Source: Paeniglutamicibacter gangotriensis Lz1y
GTDB taxonomy: Bacteria; Actinomycetota; Actinomycetes; Actinomycetales; Micrococcaceae
Direction: 5' to 3'
DNA: 64,000 nt
NCBI RefSeq assembly: GCF_000348945.1
Contig: NZ_AOCK01000009.1
Span: 1 to 64,000, forward strand
In this document: piece after piece, positions 26,013 through 34,957 of the stretch
Position numbering within the stretch: position 1 is the first letter of the stretch
Layout: each line of letters starts with the position of its first letter
Position numbers and translations under genes: made by a program
The notes under the pieces: model-generated
Databases searched by the model: none
Told to the model about the DNA's origin: nothing
Seen by the model: only the letters and a program-made list of their open reading frames with translations

Positions 26013-27731
26013 CTACTTATCCTTCTGGTCTGCCGGGCCGAAGATCTTGGCCGCCGGGGTATCCGGGGTCAAGCGCGAGCTCAACTCCGGGTGGTGGAGG
26101 TCAAGCGCCGGACGCTCGGAGCGAATACGCGGGATGGAGTGGAAGTTGTGGCGCGGCGGCGGGCAAGAAGTTGCCCATTCCAGCGATGCCCCAAAGCCCC
26201 ACGGATCATCCACGGTAACCAACTTCGCGTGGCGGTGCGTGACCCAAACGTTCCAGAAGAACGGGATCATCGACATGCCCAGGATGAAGGCGAACACGGT
26301 GGAGAACTGGTTCATGGTGGTGAACCCGTCTTCGGGCATGTAGTCCGCGTAACGACGCGGCATACCGATGACGCCCAGCCAGTGCTGGATCAGGAACGTG
26401 CCGTGGAAGCCGACGAACAGCATCCAGAAGTGGATCTTACCCAGACGCTCGTTGAGCATCTTGCCGGTCCACTTCGGCCACCAGAAGTAGAAGCCTGCGA
26501 ACATCGCGAAGACAACGGTTCCGAAGACCACGTAGTGGAAGTGTGCCACCACGAAGTAGGTGTCCGAGACGTGGAAGTCTAGCGGCGGGGCCGCCAAGAT
26601 GACGCCGGTCAGTCCGCCGAAGAGGAAGGTCACCATGAAACCGATGCTCCAGAGCATCGGGGTTTCAAAGGTGATCGATCCGCGCCAGAGGGTACCGATC
26701 CAGTTGAAGAACTTCACACCCGTGGGTACGGCGATCAGCATCGTCATGAAGCCGAAGAACGGCAGCATGACCTGGCCGGTGGCGTACATGTGGTGTGCCC
26801 ACACCGAGACGGAGAGTGCCGCAATGGAGATGGTCGCGAAGACCAGACCCTTGTAGCCGAAGATCGGCTTGCGGGAGAACACCGGGAAGATCTCCGAGAC
26901 GATGCCGAAGAACGGCAGCGCAATGATGTAGACCTCTGGGTGTCCGAAGAACCAGAACAGGTGCTGCCACAACATCGGCCCACCGGCATCGACGTCAAAG
27001 ACGTGCGCCCCAAACCGCCGGTCCGCGCCCAAGGCAAACAGAGCAGCTGCCAGCGGCGGGAAGGCCATCAGGATGAGGATCGCGGTGATCAGCGTATTCC
27101 AGCTGAAGATCGACATGCGCCACATGGTCATTCCAGGTGCTCGCAGGCAGATGATCGTGGTGATGAAGTTGACGGCGCCAAGGATGGTGCCGAAGCCCGA
27201 CAGTGCCAGACCGAAGACCCAGAGGTCTCCACCCACGCCGGGGCTGAAGGTCGTGTTGGACAGCGGTGCATAGGCGAACCAGCCGAAGGAGGCTGCACCC
27301 TGAGGGGTGAGGTAGCCTGCCAACGCGATGGTCGAGCCGAAGGAGAAGAACCAGAAGGCCAGGGCGTTCAGACGCGGGAAGGCCACATCCGGGGCACCGA
27401 TCTGCAACGGCATCATGACGTTGGCGAAGCCTGCAAAGAGAGGGGTCGCGAACATCAACAGCATGATGGTGCCATGCATGGTGAACAGCTGGTTGTACTG
27501 CTCCTTGGTCTGCAGAATCTGCATACCGGGTTCAAACAGCTCGGCACGGATGACCAGAGCCATCACACCGCCGATGCAGAAGAAAATGAACGACGAGATC
27601 AGGTACATGTACCCGATCGTCTTATGGTCCGTGGAGGTGATCCAGTTGACGACGATGCGTCCCTTGGATACCGGAACCACCCGCGGAGCGAGGGTCTTAG
27701 CCTCGTCAGTTGCGTATTCGTAGGTAGTCAC
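26013..27731 (-). CDS. ctaD: Cytochrome c oxidase subunit I (aa3 type)
   Basis: 572 aa. Catalytic subunit with haem a and the haem a3-CuB centre. [17 protein letters not shown] carries the CuB His and the cross-linked His-Tyr. HHMYATG carries further CuB histidines, and [11 protein letters not shown] the haem histidines. The length is typical. The GTG start at 27731 has a GGAAGGAAAG stretch upstream. It sits in the order ctaC-ctaD-ctaF. Confidence 0.97.
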   Translation of the reverse strand: MTTYEYATDEAKTLAPRVVPVSKGRIVVNWITSTDHKTIGYMYLISSFIFFCIGGVMALVIRAELFEPGMQILQTKEQYNQLFTMHGTIMLLMFATPLFAGFANVMMPLQIGAPDVAFPRLNALAFWFFSFGSTIALAGYLTPQGAASFGWFAYAPLSNTTFSPGVGGDLWVFGLALSGFGTILGAVNFITTIICLRAPGMTMWRMSIFSWNTLITAILILMAFPPLAAALFALGADRRFGAHVFDVDAGGPMLWQHLFWFFGHPEVYIIALPFFGIVSEIFPVFSRKPIFGYKGLVFATISIAALSVSVWAHHMYATGQVMLPFFGFMTMLIAVPTGVKFFNWIGTLWRGSITFETPMLWSIGFMVTFLFGGLTGVILAAPPLDFHVSDTYFVVAHFHYVVFGTVVFAMFAGFYFWWPKWTGKMLNERLGKIHFWMLFVGFHGTFLIQHWLGVIGMPRRYADYMPEDGFTTMNQFSTVFAFILGMSMIPFFWNVWVTHRHAKLVTVDDPWGFGASLEWATSCPPPRHNFHSIPRIRSERPALDLHHPELSSRLTPDTPAAKIFGPADQKDK

Positions 27732-27737
27732 GACGGA

Positions 27738-28613
27738 TTACTTTCCTTCCGTGGTGTGGGCCGAAAGCTGATTGACCTCGCCCGGCTTGCGGTCATATTC
27801 CTCGCCGACGTGACCATCCTTCAGGGTGGCCAGGTGGTTCAGGAATTCACCTTCGGAGACTACCTTCACGTTGAAGAGCATCTCCGAGTGGTATTCACCG
27901 CAGAGCTCCGCGCACTTACCGTCGAATTGTCCTTCGACTTCAGGCGTGAGGTACATGTAGTTGGTCCGGCCCGGAATCATGTCCAGCTTCTGCAGGAATG
28001 CCGGGACCCAGAACGAGTGGACGACGTCGCGGCTATTCAGCTCGAGCGTGACGGTCTTGCCCACGGGCAGGACCAAAGTCGGAAGCTCGGCCTTACGGCC
28101 TTCCTCACCGGTCAGGTGTGCCTGCACGGTAGCGTCGTACTTTTCCTGGTCCTGGTACGTGTAGTTGTAGTCCCATGCCCACTGCTTGGCACGGATATCA
28201 ACCACGAGCTCGGAGTCCACGGGTGTGTTGATGGCCTTCTCGGTGGAGTCAGAGAACGTGAAGAACGTCAGGACCATTACGAGGGGCACAGCCGTGTAAA
28301 AAATTTCGATAGGCAAGTTGTAGCTGAGCTGGCGCGGGTAGCCAGTGTCAGTCTTGCGACGGCGGTAGGCGATGATGCACCAGAGCATCAAGCCCCACGT
28401 CAAGATACCGACCAAAAGTACGGTAATCCACGTGTTGACCCAGAGATCCTGGATCATACCGGTGTGGTTGGTGGTGTCACGTTCGACGTTTGGGAGCCAA
28501 CCTCGCTGGACTTCCGCTGAACATCCCGTCAACAACAACGCACCGGAGCCGGCGATAGCCATGACTTTGGCTATGCCTTTCCGGCGGCTGCTGGTTCGGT
28601 CTTGCGAACTCAC
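27738..28613 (-). CDS. ctaC: Cytochrome c oxidase subunit II (lipoprotein)
   Basis: 291 aa. Accepts electrons from QcrC at the CuA centre. A lipobox LLTGC puts the lipidated Cys at 31, after a basic, hydrophobic leader. Two membrane helices follow (about 62-82 and 104-120). The cupredoxin domain has His199 and the CuA motif CAELCGEYHSEM (Cys234, Cys238, His242, Met245). GTG 28613 with AGGAAGGG upstream is preferred to the frame at 28685. First gene of the cta operon. Confidence 0.95.
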   Translation of the reverse strand: MSSQDRTSSRRKGIAKVMAIAGSGALLLTGCSAEVQRGWLPNVERDTTNHTGMIQDLWVNTWITVLLVGILTWGLMLWCIIAYRRRKTDTGYPRQLSYNLPIEIFYTAVPLVMVLTFFTFSDSTEKAINTPVDSELVVDIRAKQWAWDYNYTYQDQEKYDATVQAHLTGEEGRKAELPTLVLPVGKTVTLELNSRDVVHSFWVPAFLQKLDMIPGRTNYMYLTPEVEGQFDGKCAELCGEYHSEMLFNVKVVSEGEFLNHLATLKDGHVGEEYDRKPGEVNQLSAHTTEGK

Positions 28614-28760
28614 AGACGGCCCTTCCTCTTTGTTGGTGCTGAGATGAGTCTTCGACTCCCAGCGGCCGGACTCAATATGAATCAACGCTGATGAGGTCGA
28701 AGAAAACCATAGTTTTACTACTTATCGTAGAGCTTACCCTCTCGGGCATGCCAATGCGGA

Positions 28761-28813
28761 CCAAAACACCGCCCGGGAACGAAGATGTCTCAACGTTTGG
28801 GCGGTGTATTTGG
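28761..28813 (-). terminator. Terminator after the ErpA-type gene
   Basis: CCAAAACACCGCCC (28761-28774) pairs with GGGCGGTGTATTTGG (28799-28813) with one mismatch or bulge, eight bases past the stop. Confidence 0.65.
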
Positions 28814-28820
28814 TTCCGGC

Positions 28821-29195
28821 TTAGTGGAAGGAATCTCCACAGGCACAAGATCCACCGGCTGCGGGATTATCGATGGTGAAACCCTGCTTGGAAATTGTGT
28901 CCTCAAAATCGATCGAGGCACCGTCCAGGTAGGGAACGCTCATCTTGTCGACCACAACTTCAACGCCTTCGTAGTCCTTCACTGCGTCGCCTTCCAGCAG
29001 ACGCTCGTCGAAGTAGAGCTGGTAAATCAGGCCCGAGCATCCCCCTGGCTGAACGGCGACGCGCAACCGTAGATCGGTGCGGCCTTCCTGTTCAAGCAGT
29101 GAACGGACCTTGTCTGCTGCGACATCGGAGAGCTGGACCTCGTGGCTCGGAAGCTCGGTCGGGTCAGCGGTGGTTTCATCGGCTGCAGTTGTCAT
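28821..29195 (-). CDS. erpA: A-type iron-sulfur cluster insertion protein (ErpA/IscA family)
   Basis: 124 aa. Scaffold/carrier that delivers Fe-S clusters to target enzymes. The three cluster cysteines are Cys53 in QPGGCSGL, and Cys117 and Cys119 in GGSCACGDSFH. A 15-residue acidic leader precedes the fold. GGAGG lies before the ATG. Its position beside the cytochrome oxidase genes is conserved in the group and fits a role in respiratory enzyme maturation. Confidence 0.92.
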   Translation of the reverse strand: MTTAADETTADPTELPSHEVQLSDVAADKVRSLLEQEGRTDLRLRVAVQPGGCSGLIYQLYFDERLLEGDAVKDYEGVEVVVDKMSVPYLDGASIDFEDTISKQGFTIDNPAAGGSCACGDSFH

Positions 29196-29303
29196 GCGTG
29201 ATCCTCCATATACTGCTCACTTGGGCTACGCCTCAAGCGTGGCCCCTCATTGTCCAATGGTACGGCGTTTGCGCACTTACTGTCGCGATCCCGCCCCCAG
29301 AGC

Positions 29304-30713
29304 TTAAAGCCCGTGGCTGTTCAAGCGTGCCAAGAGCAAGGCCTCGGCCAAAATTGCGTGACGGAAATCCCCCAGGTGCAGCGACTCATTGGCCGAGTGC
29401 GCCCGCGAATCCGGGTCCTCCACTCCGGTCACCAGGATTTGTGCTTCCGGGAATACGTCGAGCAGGTCCGAGATGAAGGGGATGGAACCGCCGATGCCGG
29501 TTTCGACCGCTGGCACGCCCCAGGCCTCTCCCAGCGCCCAGAGGCTGGCCTGCGCTGCAGGTGCCGAGGTATCGGTGGCAAAGGACTGCCCCGCTTCTTC
29601 GGCCTCAAAGCTCACCCGCGCACCACCCAGGTCTTGGGCCATGATGTGCGCGCGCACTGCTTCGGTGGCGGCATCCGGATCCTGCCCCGGGGCCACGCGA
29701 AGACTCAGCTTGAAACGGGTCATCGGAAGCAAGGTATTCGAGGACACCGCAACCGAGGGGATGTCCATGCCGATGATCGAAAGCGCCGGCTTGTTCCACA
29801 GCCGGTCCGCGAGGTTCCCTGACCCGGCCAGCGTCACCGATTCCAACACCGAGGAATCGGCCCGGAAGGATTCTTCCGGGTAGTCGACCACCGCATGGTC
29901 GTTGGAGACCAAACCCTCGATGGCCACATTGCCCTGTGCATCGTGGAAGGTGGAGATCAACCGTGCCGCCACGGTCGGTGCGTCGAGCACCGGTCCGCCG
30001 AACATGCCCGAGTGCACCGCATGGTCCAGCGTGCGGACCTCGACCACTCCCCCGACCATGCCGCGCAGCGAAGTGGTCAGCGCCGGGACCCCGACCTTCC
30101 AGTTCGAGGAGTCGGCCACCACGATCACATCGGCTTCCAGCCGGTCGCGGTGGGTTTCGAGGAATTGGCGGAAGCTCGGCGAGCCGGCCTCCTCTTCACC
30201 CTCAAGGAAGAAGGTGACGCCCAGGCCGAAGTCCTCCACCGAATCCAGGACCGCGCGCAGGGCGGCAATATGCACCATGATCCCTGCCTTGTCATCGGCG
30301 GCCCCTCGTCCGTACAGGCGACCATCGATTTCTGTGGCCGTGAAGGGCGAGGTGTTCCATAGCTCCTCATCGCCCGGGGGCTGAACGTCGTGGTGGGCAT
30401 AAAGCAGAATGGTGGGCTTGGAGTCGCGGGCCGGGCGGTTGGCCACGATGGCCGGTCCACCCATGGCTCCCGAAGCGGTGGGAACCCGCAGGATCTCAAC
30501 CTGCTCCATGCCCGCATCGCGGACCAGCTGGGCCACGGCCTCGGCACTGCGGTCCAGCTGGTCCGGGTCGAAGGAATCCCAGGCGATGCCCGGGATGGCC
30601 ACCAGCTGGCTCAATTCGGTCACGATACGGTCAAAATCCGTGTCGACGTGGTTGCTCAACGAGGCGCGATCCACGCCAAAGGACGCCGGGTCGGCGGTAT
30701 TCTTGGTAGTCAT
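29304..30713 (-). CDS. M20 family metallopeptidase (dipeptidase)
   Basis: 469 aa. Zinc exopeptidase of the ArgE/DapE/carnosinase class acting on dipeptides or acylated amino acids. LLYAHHDVQPPG holds the first zinc His and Asp, GRGAADDKAG the bridging Asp, FLEGEEEAGSP the catalytic Glu pair, and SNESLHLGDF-like ANESLHLGDF the last zinc His. A dimerisation domain occupies about 200-320. ATG 30713 is chosen because TAGGCT lies seven bases upstream and there is no ribosome-binding site; the frame to 30962 overlaps the divergent gene. The substrate is not certain. Confidence 0.92.
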   Translation of the reverse strand: MTTKNTADPASFGVDRASLSNHVDTDFDRIVTELSQLVAIPGIAWDSFDPDQLDRSAEAVAQLVRDAGMEQVEILRVPTASGAMGGPAIVANRPARDSKPTILLYAHHDVQPPGDEELWNTSPFTATEIDGRLYGRGAADDKAGIMVHIAALRAVLDSVEDFGLGVTFFLEGEEEAGSPSFRQFLETHRDRLEADVIVVADSSNWKVGVPALTTSLRGMVGGVVEVRTLDHAVHSGMFGGPVLDAPTVAARLISTFHDAQGNVAIEGLVSNDHAVVDYPEESFRADSSVLESVTLAGSGNLADRLWNKPALSIIGMDIPSVAVSSNTLLPMTRFKLSLRVAPGQDPDAATEAVRAHIMAQDLGGARVSFEAEEAGQSFATDTSAPAAQASLWALGEAWGVPAVETGIGGSIPFISDLLDVFPEAQILVTGVEDPDSRAHSANESLHLGDFRHAILAEALLLARLNSHGL

Positions 30714-30720
30714 ACGAGAA

Positions 30721-30781
30721 AGCCTACAACTGCACCATCGGTGTCTTCGATGCGCACGGCGCGCCGTGCGCACGCTAGACT
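30721..30781. promoter_or_regulatory. Divergent -10 boxes of two leaderless genes
   Basis: Minus-strand TAGGCT (30726 to 30721) lies seven bases before the dipeptidase ATG 30713. Plus-strand TAGACT (30776-30781) lies exactly six bases before GTG 30788 of the DUF3043 gene. Confidence 0.45.
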
Positions 30782-30787
30782 GAAATG

Positions 30788-31372
30788 GTGTTTGGACGCA
30801 AGAAGGATCAGGCGGCTTCCGTAGACGCCCCCACAGAAGAGACCACAAAGCCCGTAGGCAAAAATGCCCCGACCCCGAAGCGCAGCGTGCAGCAGGCGCA
30901 GAACCAGCGACCCCTGGTTCCAACGGACCGCAAGCTCGCGCGTGCGGCCCAGCGCAATTCACGCCTTGAAGCGCAGAACCGCATGCGCCTCGCCAACGAG
31001 ACCGGTGACGAGCGCTTCATGGCGGCCCGCGACCAGGGACCGCAGAAGCGCTTCGCCCGCGACTACGTCGACCGCCGATTCATGGTCGGCGAGTACCTGA
31101 TGTTCGCGGTGTTCGCATTCCTCATCATCACCCTGAGCTTGACGAAGTACCCACAGGTTTCGGCCTACATCACCTTCGCACTCTGGTTCCTGGTGGTAGC
31201 GGTCGTTATCGATTCCTTCTTCATGACCCGCGGTCTGAAGAAGGGCCTGGTGGCCCGCTACGACGCAGTAGACCGCGGCGTCGTCTGGTACGCGGTGATG
31301 CGCGGCATGCAGTTCCGCAAGCTGCGCCTGCCCAAGCCTCAGGTCCGCCGCGGAGAAGAACCGCGCCTCTAA
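30788..31372 (+). CDS. DUF3043 family membrane protein
   Basis: 194 aa. An actinobacterial family of unknown function. A charged N-terminal half (FGRKKDQ, TPKRSVQQAQNQRPLVPTDR, DERFMAARDQGPQKRF) is followed by two membrane helices at about 102-122 and 128-148 and a basic C-terminus. The GTG at 30788 gives the usual (M)FGRKK start and has the -10 box six bases upstream; the ATG at 30785 is one codon earlier. Confidence 0.9.
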   Translation: MFGRKKDQAASVDAPTEETTKPVGKNAPTPKRSVQQAQNQRPLVPTDRKLARAAQRNSRLEAQNRMRLANETGDERFMAARDQGPQKRFARDYVDRRFMVGEYLMFAVFAFLIITLSLTKYPQVSAYITFALWFLVVAVVIDSFFMTRGLKKGLVARYDAVDRGVVWYAVMRGMQFRKLRLPKPQVRRGEEPRL

Positions 31373-31402
31373 CCTACGCACCAGCGTTCATGAAACCACA
31401 CC

Positions 31403-31460
31403 AAGGCGTGTGGCCTCCGGAGCCAGGAATTATTGTCCTGCACCGGAAGCCACACGCCTT
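31403..31460 (+). terminator. Terminator after the DUF3043 gene
   Basis: AAGGCGTGTGGC (31403-31414) and GCCACACGCCTT (31449-31460) form a perfect 12-bp stem, and the inner bases pair further. Confidence 0.75.
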
Positions 31461-31649
31461 TCTCATGCCCGTTGGTAGCCAAGAAGTAGGCGTTGACAGT
31501 TCTCACAAATTCGCCGTCTCAGGCCAGCGGCGACAGCACCGTCACAAGGATCAGTGACACTTCGACAGGTTTCGGTCGTGGCACCTCCCGAGGAACAATA
31601 CGGCTTTGACCGGCATGGCACACGAGCATAAAGAATGCTTGGTACATGG

Positions 31650-32280
31650 GAACGATCCTGGCGATGTTCCTATCCGGCTTGCCATCGCCCGATCAACCGA
31701 TGACGTGCCATACGGGCCCGTCACCGCACGCTGCTCCGAGCATGGCACCACCAGCAAGACGTTCTCCGCGGTCCGGGCCGGTACGCGTAGGAAGCACCAG
31801 GCCGCTGCCCCGAACTCCCGCTTGTGGCGCTCGAAGGCCTCGCCCAAGATACTCGCCAAGGAACTCAAGCAAGAGGCGGCGAACCTCCCGGCCGCCCTGG
31901 AATGCTCCTGATTGGGCCACCGAGCTATCAGCGTGCACGACAAGTAAGTGTCCGCTGAAGATGCCGTCCTCATCCGTGGTCTCATTGGCATATATCTTTC
32001 GCGAAAAGAACATGCCACGTCTCCAACCACCGAAGAAGGCCCCCCGGGGCCGCATACCGCGGGTTCGTGTGCCCATCCCCGTACGTGAGTGCGTGATCCT
32101 CCAGCTCCTGGATGTGCATTCCCGCTTCGTTCTGGTCATCTACTTGGGGTGGCCCTGGTGTTCGTCAAGACGGACACCGCCTCCCTCGGGTAGTGCAAAG
32201 GATCCTGACCGACCACGGCATGGTGCTAAGTGAACCGTCACCTCTCGATGTCCCCAAGTAACTGACCAGCATCGCGTGAA
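31650..32280 (+). pseudogene. Decayed IS481-family transposase
   Basis: Pieces of an IS481 (rve-type DDE) transposase appear in order but in changing frames: SEHGTTSKTFSAVRA (helix-turn-helix part), LGHRAISVHDK, AYIFREKNMPRLQPPKKAPR, CVILQLLDVHSRFVLVIY (around a catalytic Asp) and QRILTDHGMVLSE (second catalytic Asp). Frameshifts, in-frame stops and a missing segment before the first Asp show that it is dead. I could not define terminal inverted repeats. Confidence 0.6.
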
Positions 32281-32341
32281 CCCTCTGCCATGTACACGCT
32301 CTGCCCACTTCGCGTGCAGATTTGGACAAGACATCGCCCCG

Positions 32342-32370
32342 TTGACAGTAATTTATCGACGGGCTAGTGT
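32342..32370 (+). promoter_or_regulatory. Near-consensus sigma-70-type promoter
   Basis: TTGACA (32342-32347), a 17-base spacer and TAGTGT (32365-32370). This is the best -35/-10 pair I saw in the window. An ATG follows eight bases later. Confidence 0.5.
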
Positions 32371-32378
32371 CCTATCCC

Positions 32379-32555
32379 ATGATGAACCCCACTTTATTCG
32401 CATCCCACCGCCGCAGGCGTGGACGTGCAATTAGAGTCGAGGCTTCGGTCATCTTTCGCAATCTGAGGAAGTCTTTCCCCTCGTTCCCCACTCTGGGATA
32501 TGCGAATGACTCATGGACAGCAGCTGCAATCGGATGGTGGGGCGGCGAGCCCTAA
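32379..32555 (+). CDS. Small hypothetical protein, doubtful
   Basis: 58 codons starting MMNPTLFASHRRRRGRA, directly behind the promoter at 32342-32370. Arg-rich at the start and without any family I know. It could be a leaderless small gene or the first part of an untranslated transcript. Confidence 0.2.
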   Translation: MMNPTLFASHRRRRGRAIRVEASVIFRNLRKSFPSFPTLGYANDSWTAAAIGWWGGEP

Positions 32556-32943
32556 AGACCGCTAGATTCCCCTTCGGAGTCACGTCAGGTCTGCAGAGCT
32601 AGTTACTTGTTCGCCACCACGCACATTTTTTGAACGACTCCTTCAGGCTACTTTTTAGCGCCCTTTGCGATAACGGGTGTCCCCCGCGCCAGCGCTCTGG
32701 CAACCAATTCTTAGGCAAGCGGCTTGTCCGCTATGGCTGTGGCTATAGCGCAACGTTTGGACAGAAGCAGGAAGCATGGGGCCTTCGTCCCCGTGGCTTT
32801 TAGCGCTGGTCGGATCCACTAATCGCGCCGCCGTGGCAATACCAGCTTTTCCGTATGCTGCGAAAGATCAGATACACCGCATTTGGCGTCGCCCGCAACG
32901 GGCGACAGCAATTTCATGCGCACCTTCACAGATAGGAATTCTC
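32556..32943. other. Non-coding region before the sulfatase
   Basis: No gene is supported. GCTATGGC-TGTG-GCTATAGC (32730-32749) is a dyad with one mismatch and may be an operator for the sulfatase gene. Confidence 0.3.
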
Positions 32944-34479
32944 ATGGCTCAGAAACGACCGAATATCGTAGTCATCCAAGCCGACCAGATGGCAGCCCAA
33001 GCTCTGGGCGCCTACGGTGATAAGGCAGCTAAAACCCCGAACATCGACGCCCTGGCAGAAGATGGTGCGGTGTTCGAGCGGGCCTACTGCAACACCCCGT
33101 TATGTGCGCCGTCTCGGGCCTCAATGATGGCGGGAATGATGCCCTCCGAGATCGATTGCTATGACAACGGCGATGACTTTGCGGCCTCCGCGCCGACCTT
33201 TGCGCATCGCCTGCGAGCAGTCGGCTATCACACCACTTTAATCGGCCGAATGCACTTCATCGGCCCCGATCAACAGCACGGGTTCGAGGAACGTTTAACG
33301 ACAGATGTCTATCCGGCAGATCTTGATATGGTGCCGGACTGGACCCGGTCGCTAGACCAGCGGATGCAGTGGTACCACGATGCTGATGCGGTCTTCAACG
33401 CCGGGGTTTCGAAGGCGACGGTGCAACAAGATTTCGACGATGAAGTCGGTTTTCGTGCGCTCCGCCACCTGAATGACCGGGTCAGGGCAAACCAGGCCGC
33501 CGGAGAGGACCTCCCCTTTCTCATGGTGGCTTCATTCATCCACCCGCACGACCCGTATGAACCGCCGCGCGAGCACTGGGATCGTTTCGAAGGAGAATCG
33601 ATCCCGGACCCCAAGAACCCTTCAGTGCCTCACGCTGACCATGATCCGCATACCCATCGACTACGGGCGATGAGCGGGTTCGACACGCGCGACCCAAGCA
33701 TCGACAAGGTTCGTAGGGCCCGTCGCGCGTATTACGCGGCAGTCAGCTACATTGATGACCACATTGGTCGGATCCACGGGCGGCTCAAGGATCTGGGGTT
33801 GGCCGACAACACGGTAATCATCGTTACCAGTGACCACGGAGACATGCTCGGCGAGAAGGGCCTGTGGTTCAAGATGTCACCCTACGAGCAATCGTCCCGC
33901 GTGCCGCTGATCATGCATGGCGCGGAGAAACTGGTACCCAGGGGACGATTCGCGAACCCGGTGTGTCTCCTTGACCTCATGCCGACGCTGGTCGAGCTTT
34001 CCGGCGCACCGGAGGCAAGGACAACCGGCCTGTCGTTACTGGAATCCATCCGCCGTGAGCTCTCGGGCGATGTCGCCCCCGAGGCGCGCGACATCGTGAT
34101 CGAGTATCTGGCGGAAGGTACGTACCGTCCGCAGATAACTTTCGTCCGCGGCCGGTTCAAATTCGTCGTGTGCCCCGGGGACCCGGATCAACTCTTCGAT
34201 CTGGCCGAGGACCCGGACGAATTGCGGAATCGGGCAGCGGATCCGCAGTATGCGGATGTGATCGCACAGTTGCACAAGGGCGTCGAAGCCCGCTACGACC
34301 TTGACGCCCTCGAATCCGGAGTCCTGGCAAGTCAGTCCAATCGGCAGCTGGTTGCCCAGGCCCTGCAACAGGGAAGGGCACACCACTGGGACTTCGAACC
34401 CAGGCCCGAGCAACGCTACGTCCGCGGTGACTTCTGGAATTCTCTGGCCTATGGGACGATTTCCGATCCGTCCGTATGA
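32944..34479 (+). CDS. Sulfatase, choline-sulfatase-like
   Basis: 511 aa. Hydrolyses a sulfate ester; the best match I recognise is choline-sulfatase (BetC), which releases choline and sulfate. PNIVVIQADQM starts the alkaline-phosphatase-like fold. CAPSR (54-58) is the C-X-P-S-R signal in which Cys54 becomes formylglycine. VTSDHGDMLGE supplies metal and active-site residues. The C-terminal region (DLAEDPDELRN and the tail HWDFEPRPEQRYVRGDFW) fits BetC. The start at 32944 has AGGA nearby; the frame open to 32776 is not supported. No betA/betB or choline transporter lies beside it. Confidence 0.8.
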   Translation: MAQKRPNIVVIQADQMAAQALGAYGDKAAKTPNIDALAEDGAVFERAYCNTPLCAPSRASMMAGMMPSEIDCYDNGDDFAASAPTFAHRLRAVGYHTTLIGRMHFIGPDQQHGFEERLTTDVYPADLDMVPDWTRSLDQRMQWYHDADAVFNAGVSKATVQQDFDDEVGFRALRHLNDRVRANQAAGEDLPFLMVASFIHPHDPYEPPREHWDRFEGESIPDPKNPSVPHADHDPHTHRLRAMSGFDTRDPSIDKVRRARRAYYAAVSYIDDHIGRIHGRLKDLGLADNTVIIVTSDHGDMLGEKGLWFKMSPYEQSSRVPLIMHGAEKLVPRGRFANPVCLLDLMPTLVELSGAPEARTTGLSLLESIRRELSGDVAPEARDIVIEYLAEGTYRPQITFVRGRFKFVVCPGDPDQLFDLAEDPDELRNRAADPQYADVIAQLHKGVEARYDLDALESGVLASQSNRQLVAQALQQGRAHHWDFEPRPEQRYVRGDFWNSLAYGTISDPSV

Positions 34480-34737
34480 ACCAAAGGGCCTACAGCGTCA
34501 TCCCCCGTTCATCGTCACCCGCCGGTTCCATTGATTGCACCGGGCTTGCGGAAGTCTCACCGAATCGTGCGTTGACGTCGCGCAGGAATGATCCTGCGCA
34601 TCGCCCTCGCGACCTTCGCAAGATCAGAACAGCAACCGGAACCCCTGTCCGCTCGGTTAATACAAGGTCTTAGCGGTCGGCGGGGATCTGGTCCTAGAAG
34701 GCATCTCAGGTGTTATTTGAGCCTAAAAGGAGAAAGG

Positions 34738-34881
34738 ATGAGTCTTCGGCAGAGCACCAATCAACTGTTGCACAGCGATGCCACCCTCAAGGAGCACCTC
34801 ATCATGGCCCAGATCAGCCCGCGTGAGTATTCGCGCGATGGCAGCATAGCTAGGTCCACTTCTTCGAAAGAAGAACTGTGA
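34738..34881 (+). CDS. Small hypothetical protein
   Basis: 47 codons, starting MSLRQSTNQLLHSDATLKEH, behind a good ribosome-binding site (AAGGAGAAAGG, then ATG). No family is recognised. It is the only coding candidate between the sulfatase and pyrD (34480-34957). Confidence 0.25.
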   Translation: MSLRQSTNQLLHSDATLKEHLIMAQISPREYSRDGSIARSTSSKEEL

Positions 34882-34911
34882 GACCGCTTGACACCGGTCA
34901 AGGATTGACCA

Positions 34912-34941
34912 GGGTCCCGGACGCCTTCGCATCCGGGACCC
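34912..34941. terminator. Terminator downstream of pyrD
   Basis: GGGTCCCGGA and TCCGGGACCC form a perfect 10-bp stem, 17 bases past the pyrD stop. Confidence 0.7.
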
Positions 34942-34957
34942 GCGATGTCTTGCGGTG

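Noticed and set aside
26790-28520. Long plus-strand open frame (576 codons) across ctaD/ctaC
   Set aside because: Antisense shadow of two certain oxidase genes, with His/Asp/Gln-rich composition typical of such shadows.
31551-32030. Minus-strand 159-codon frame as a gene
   Set aside because: It lies opposite recognisable IS481 transposase remnants and has no family character or start signal.
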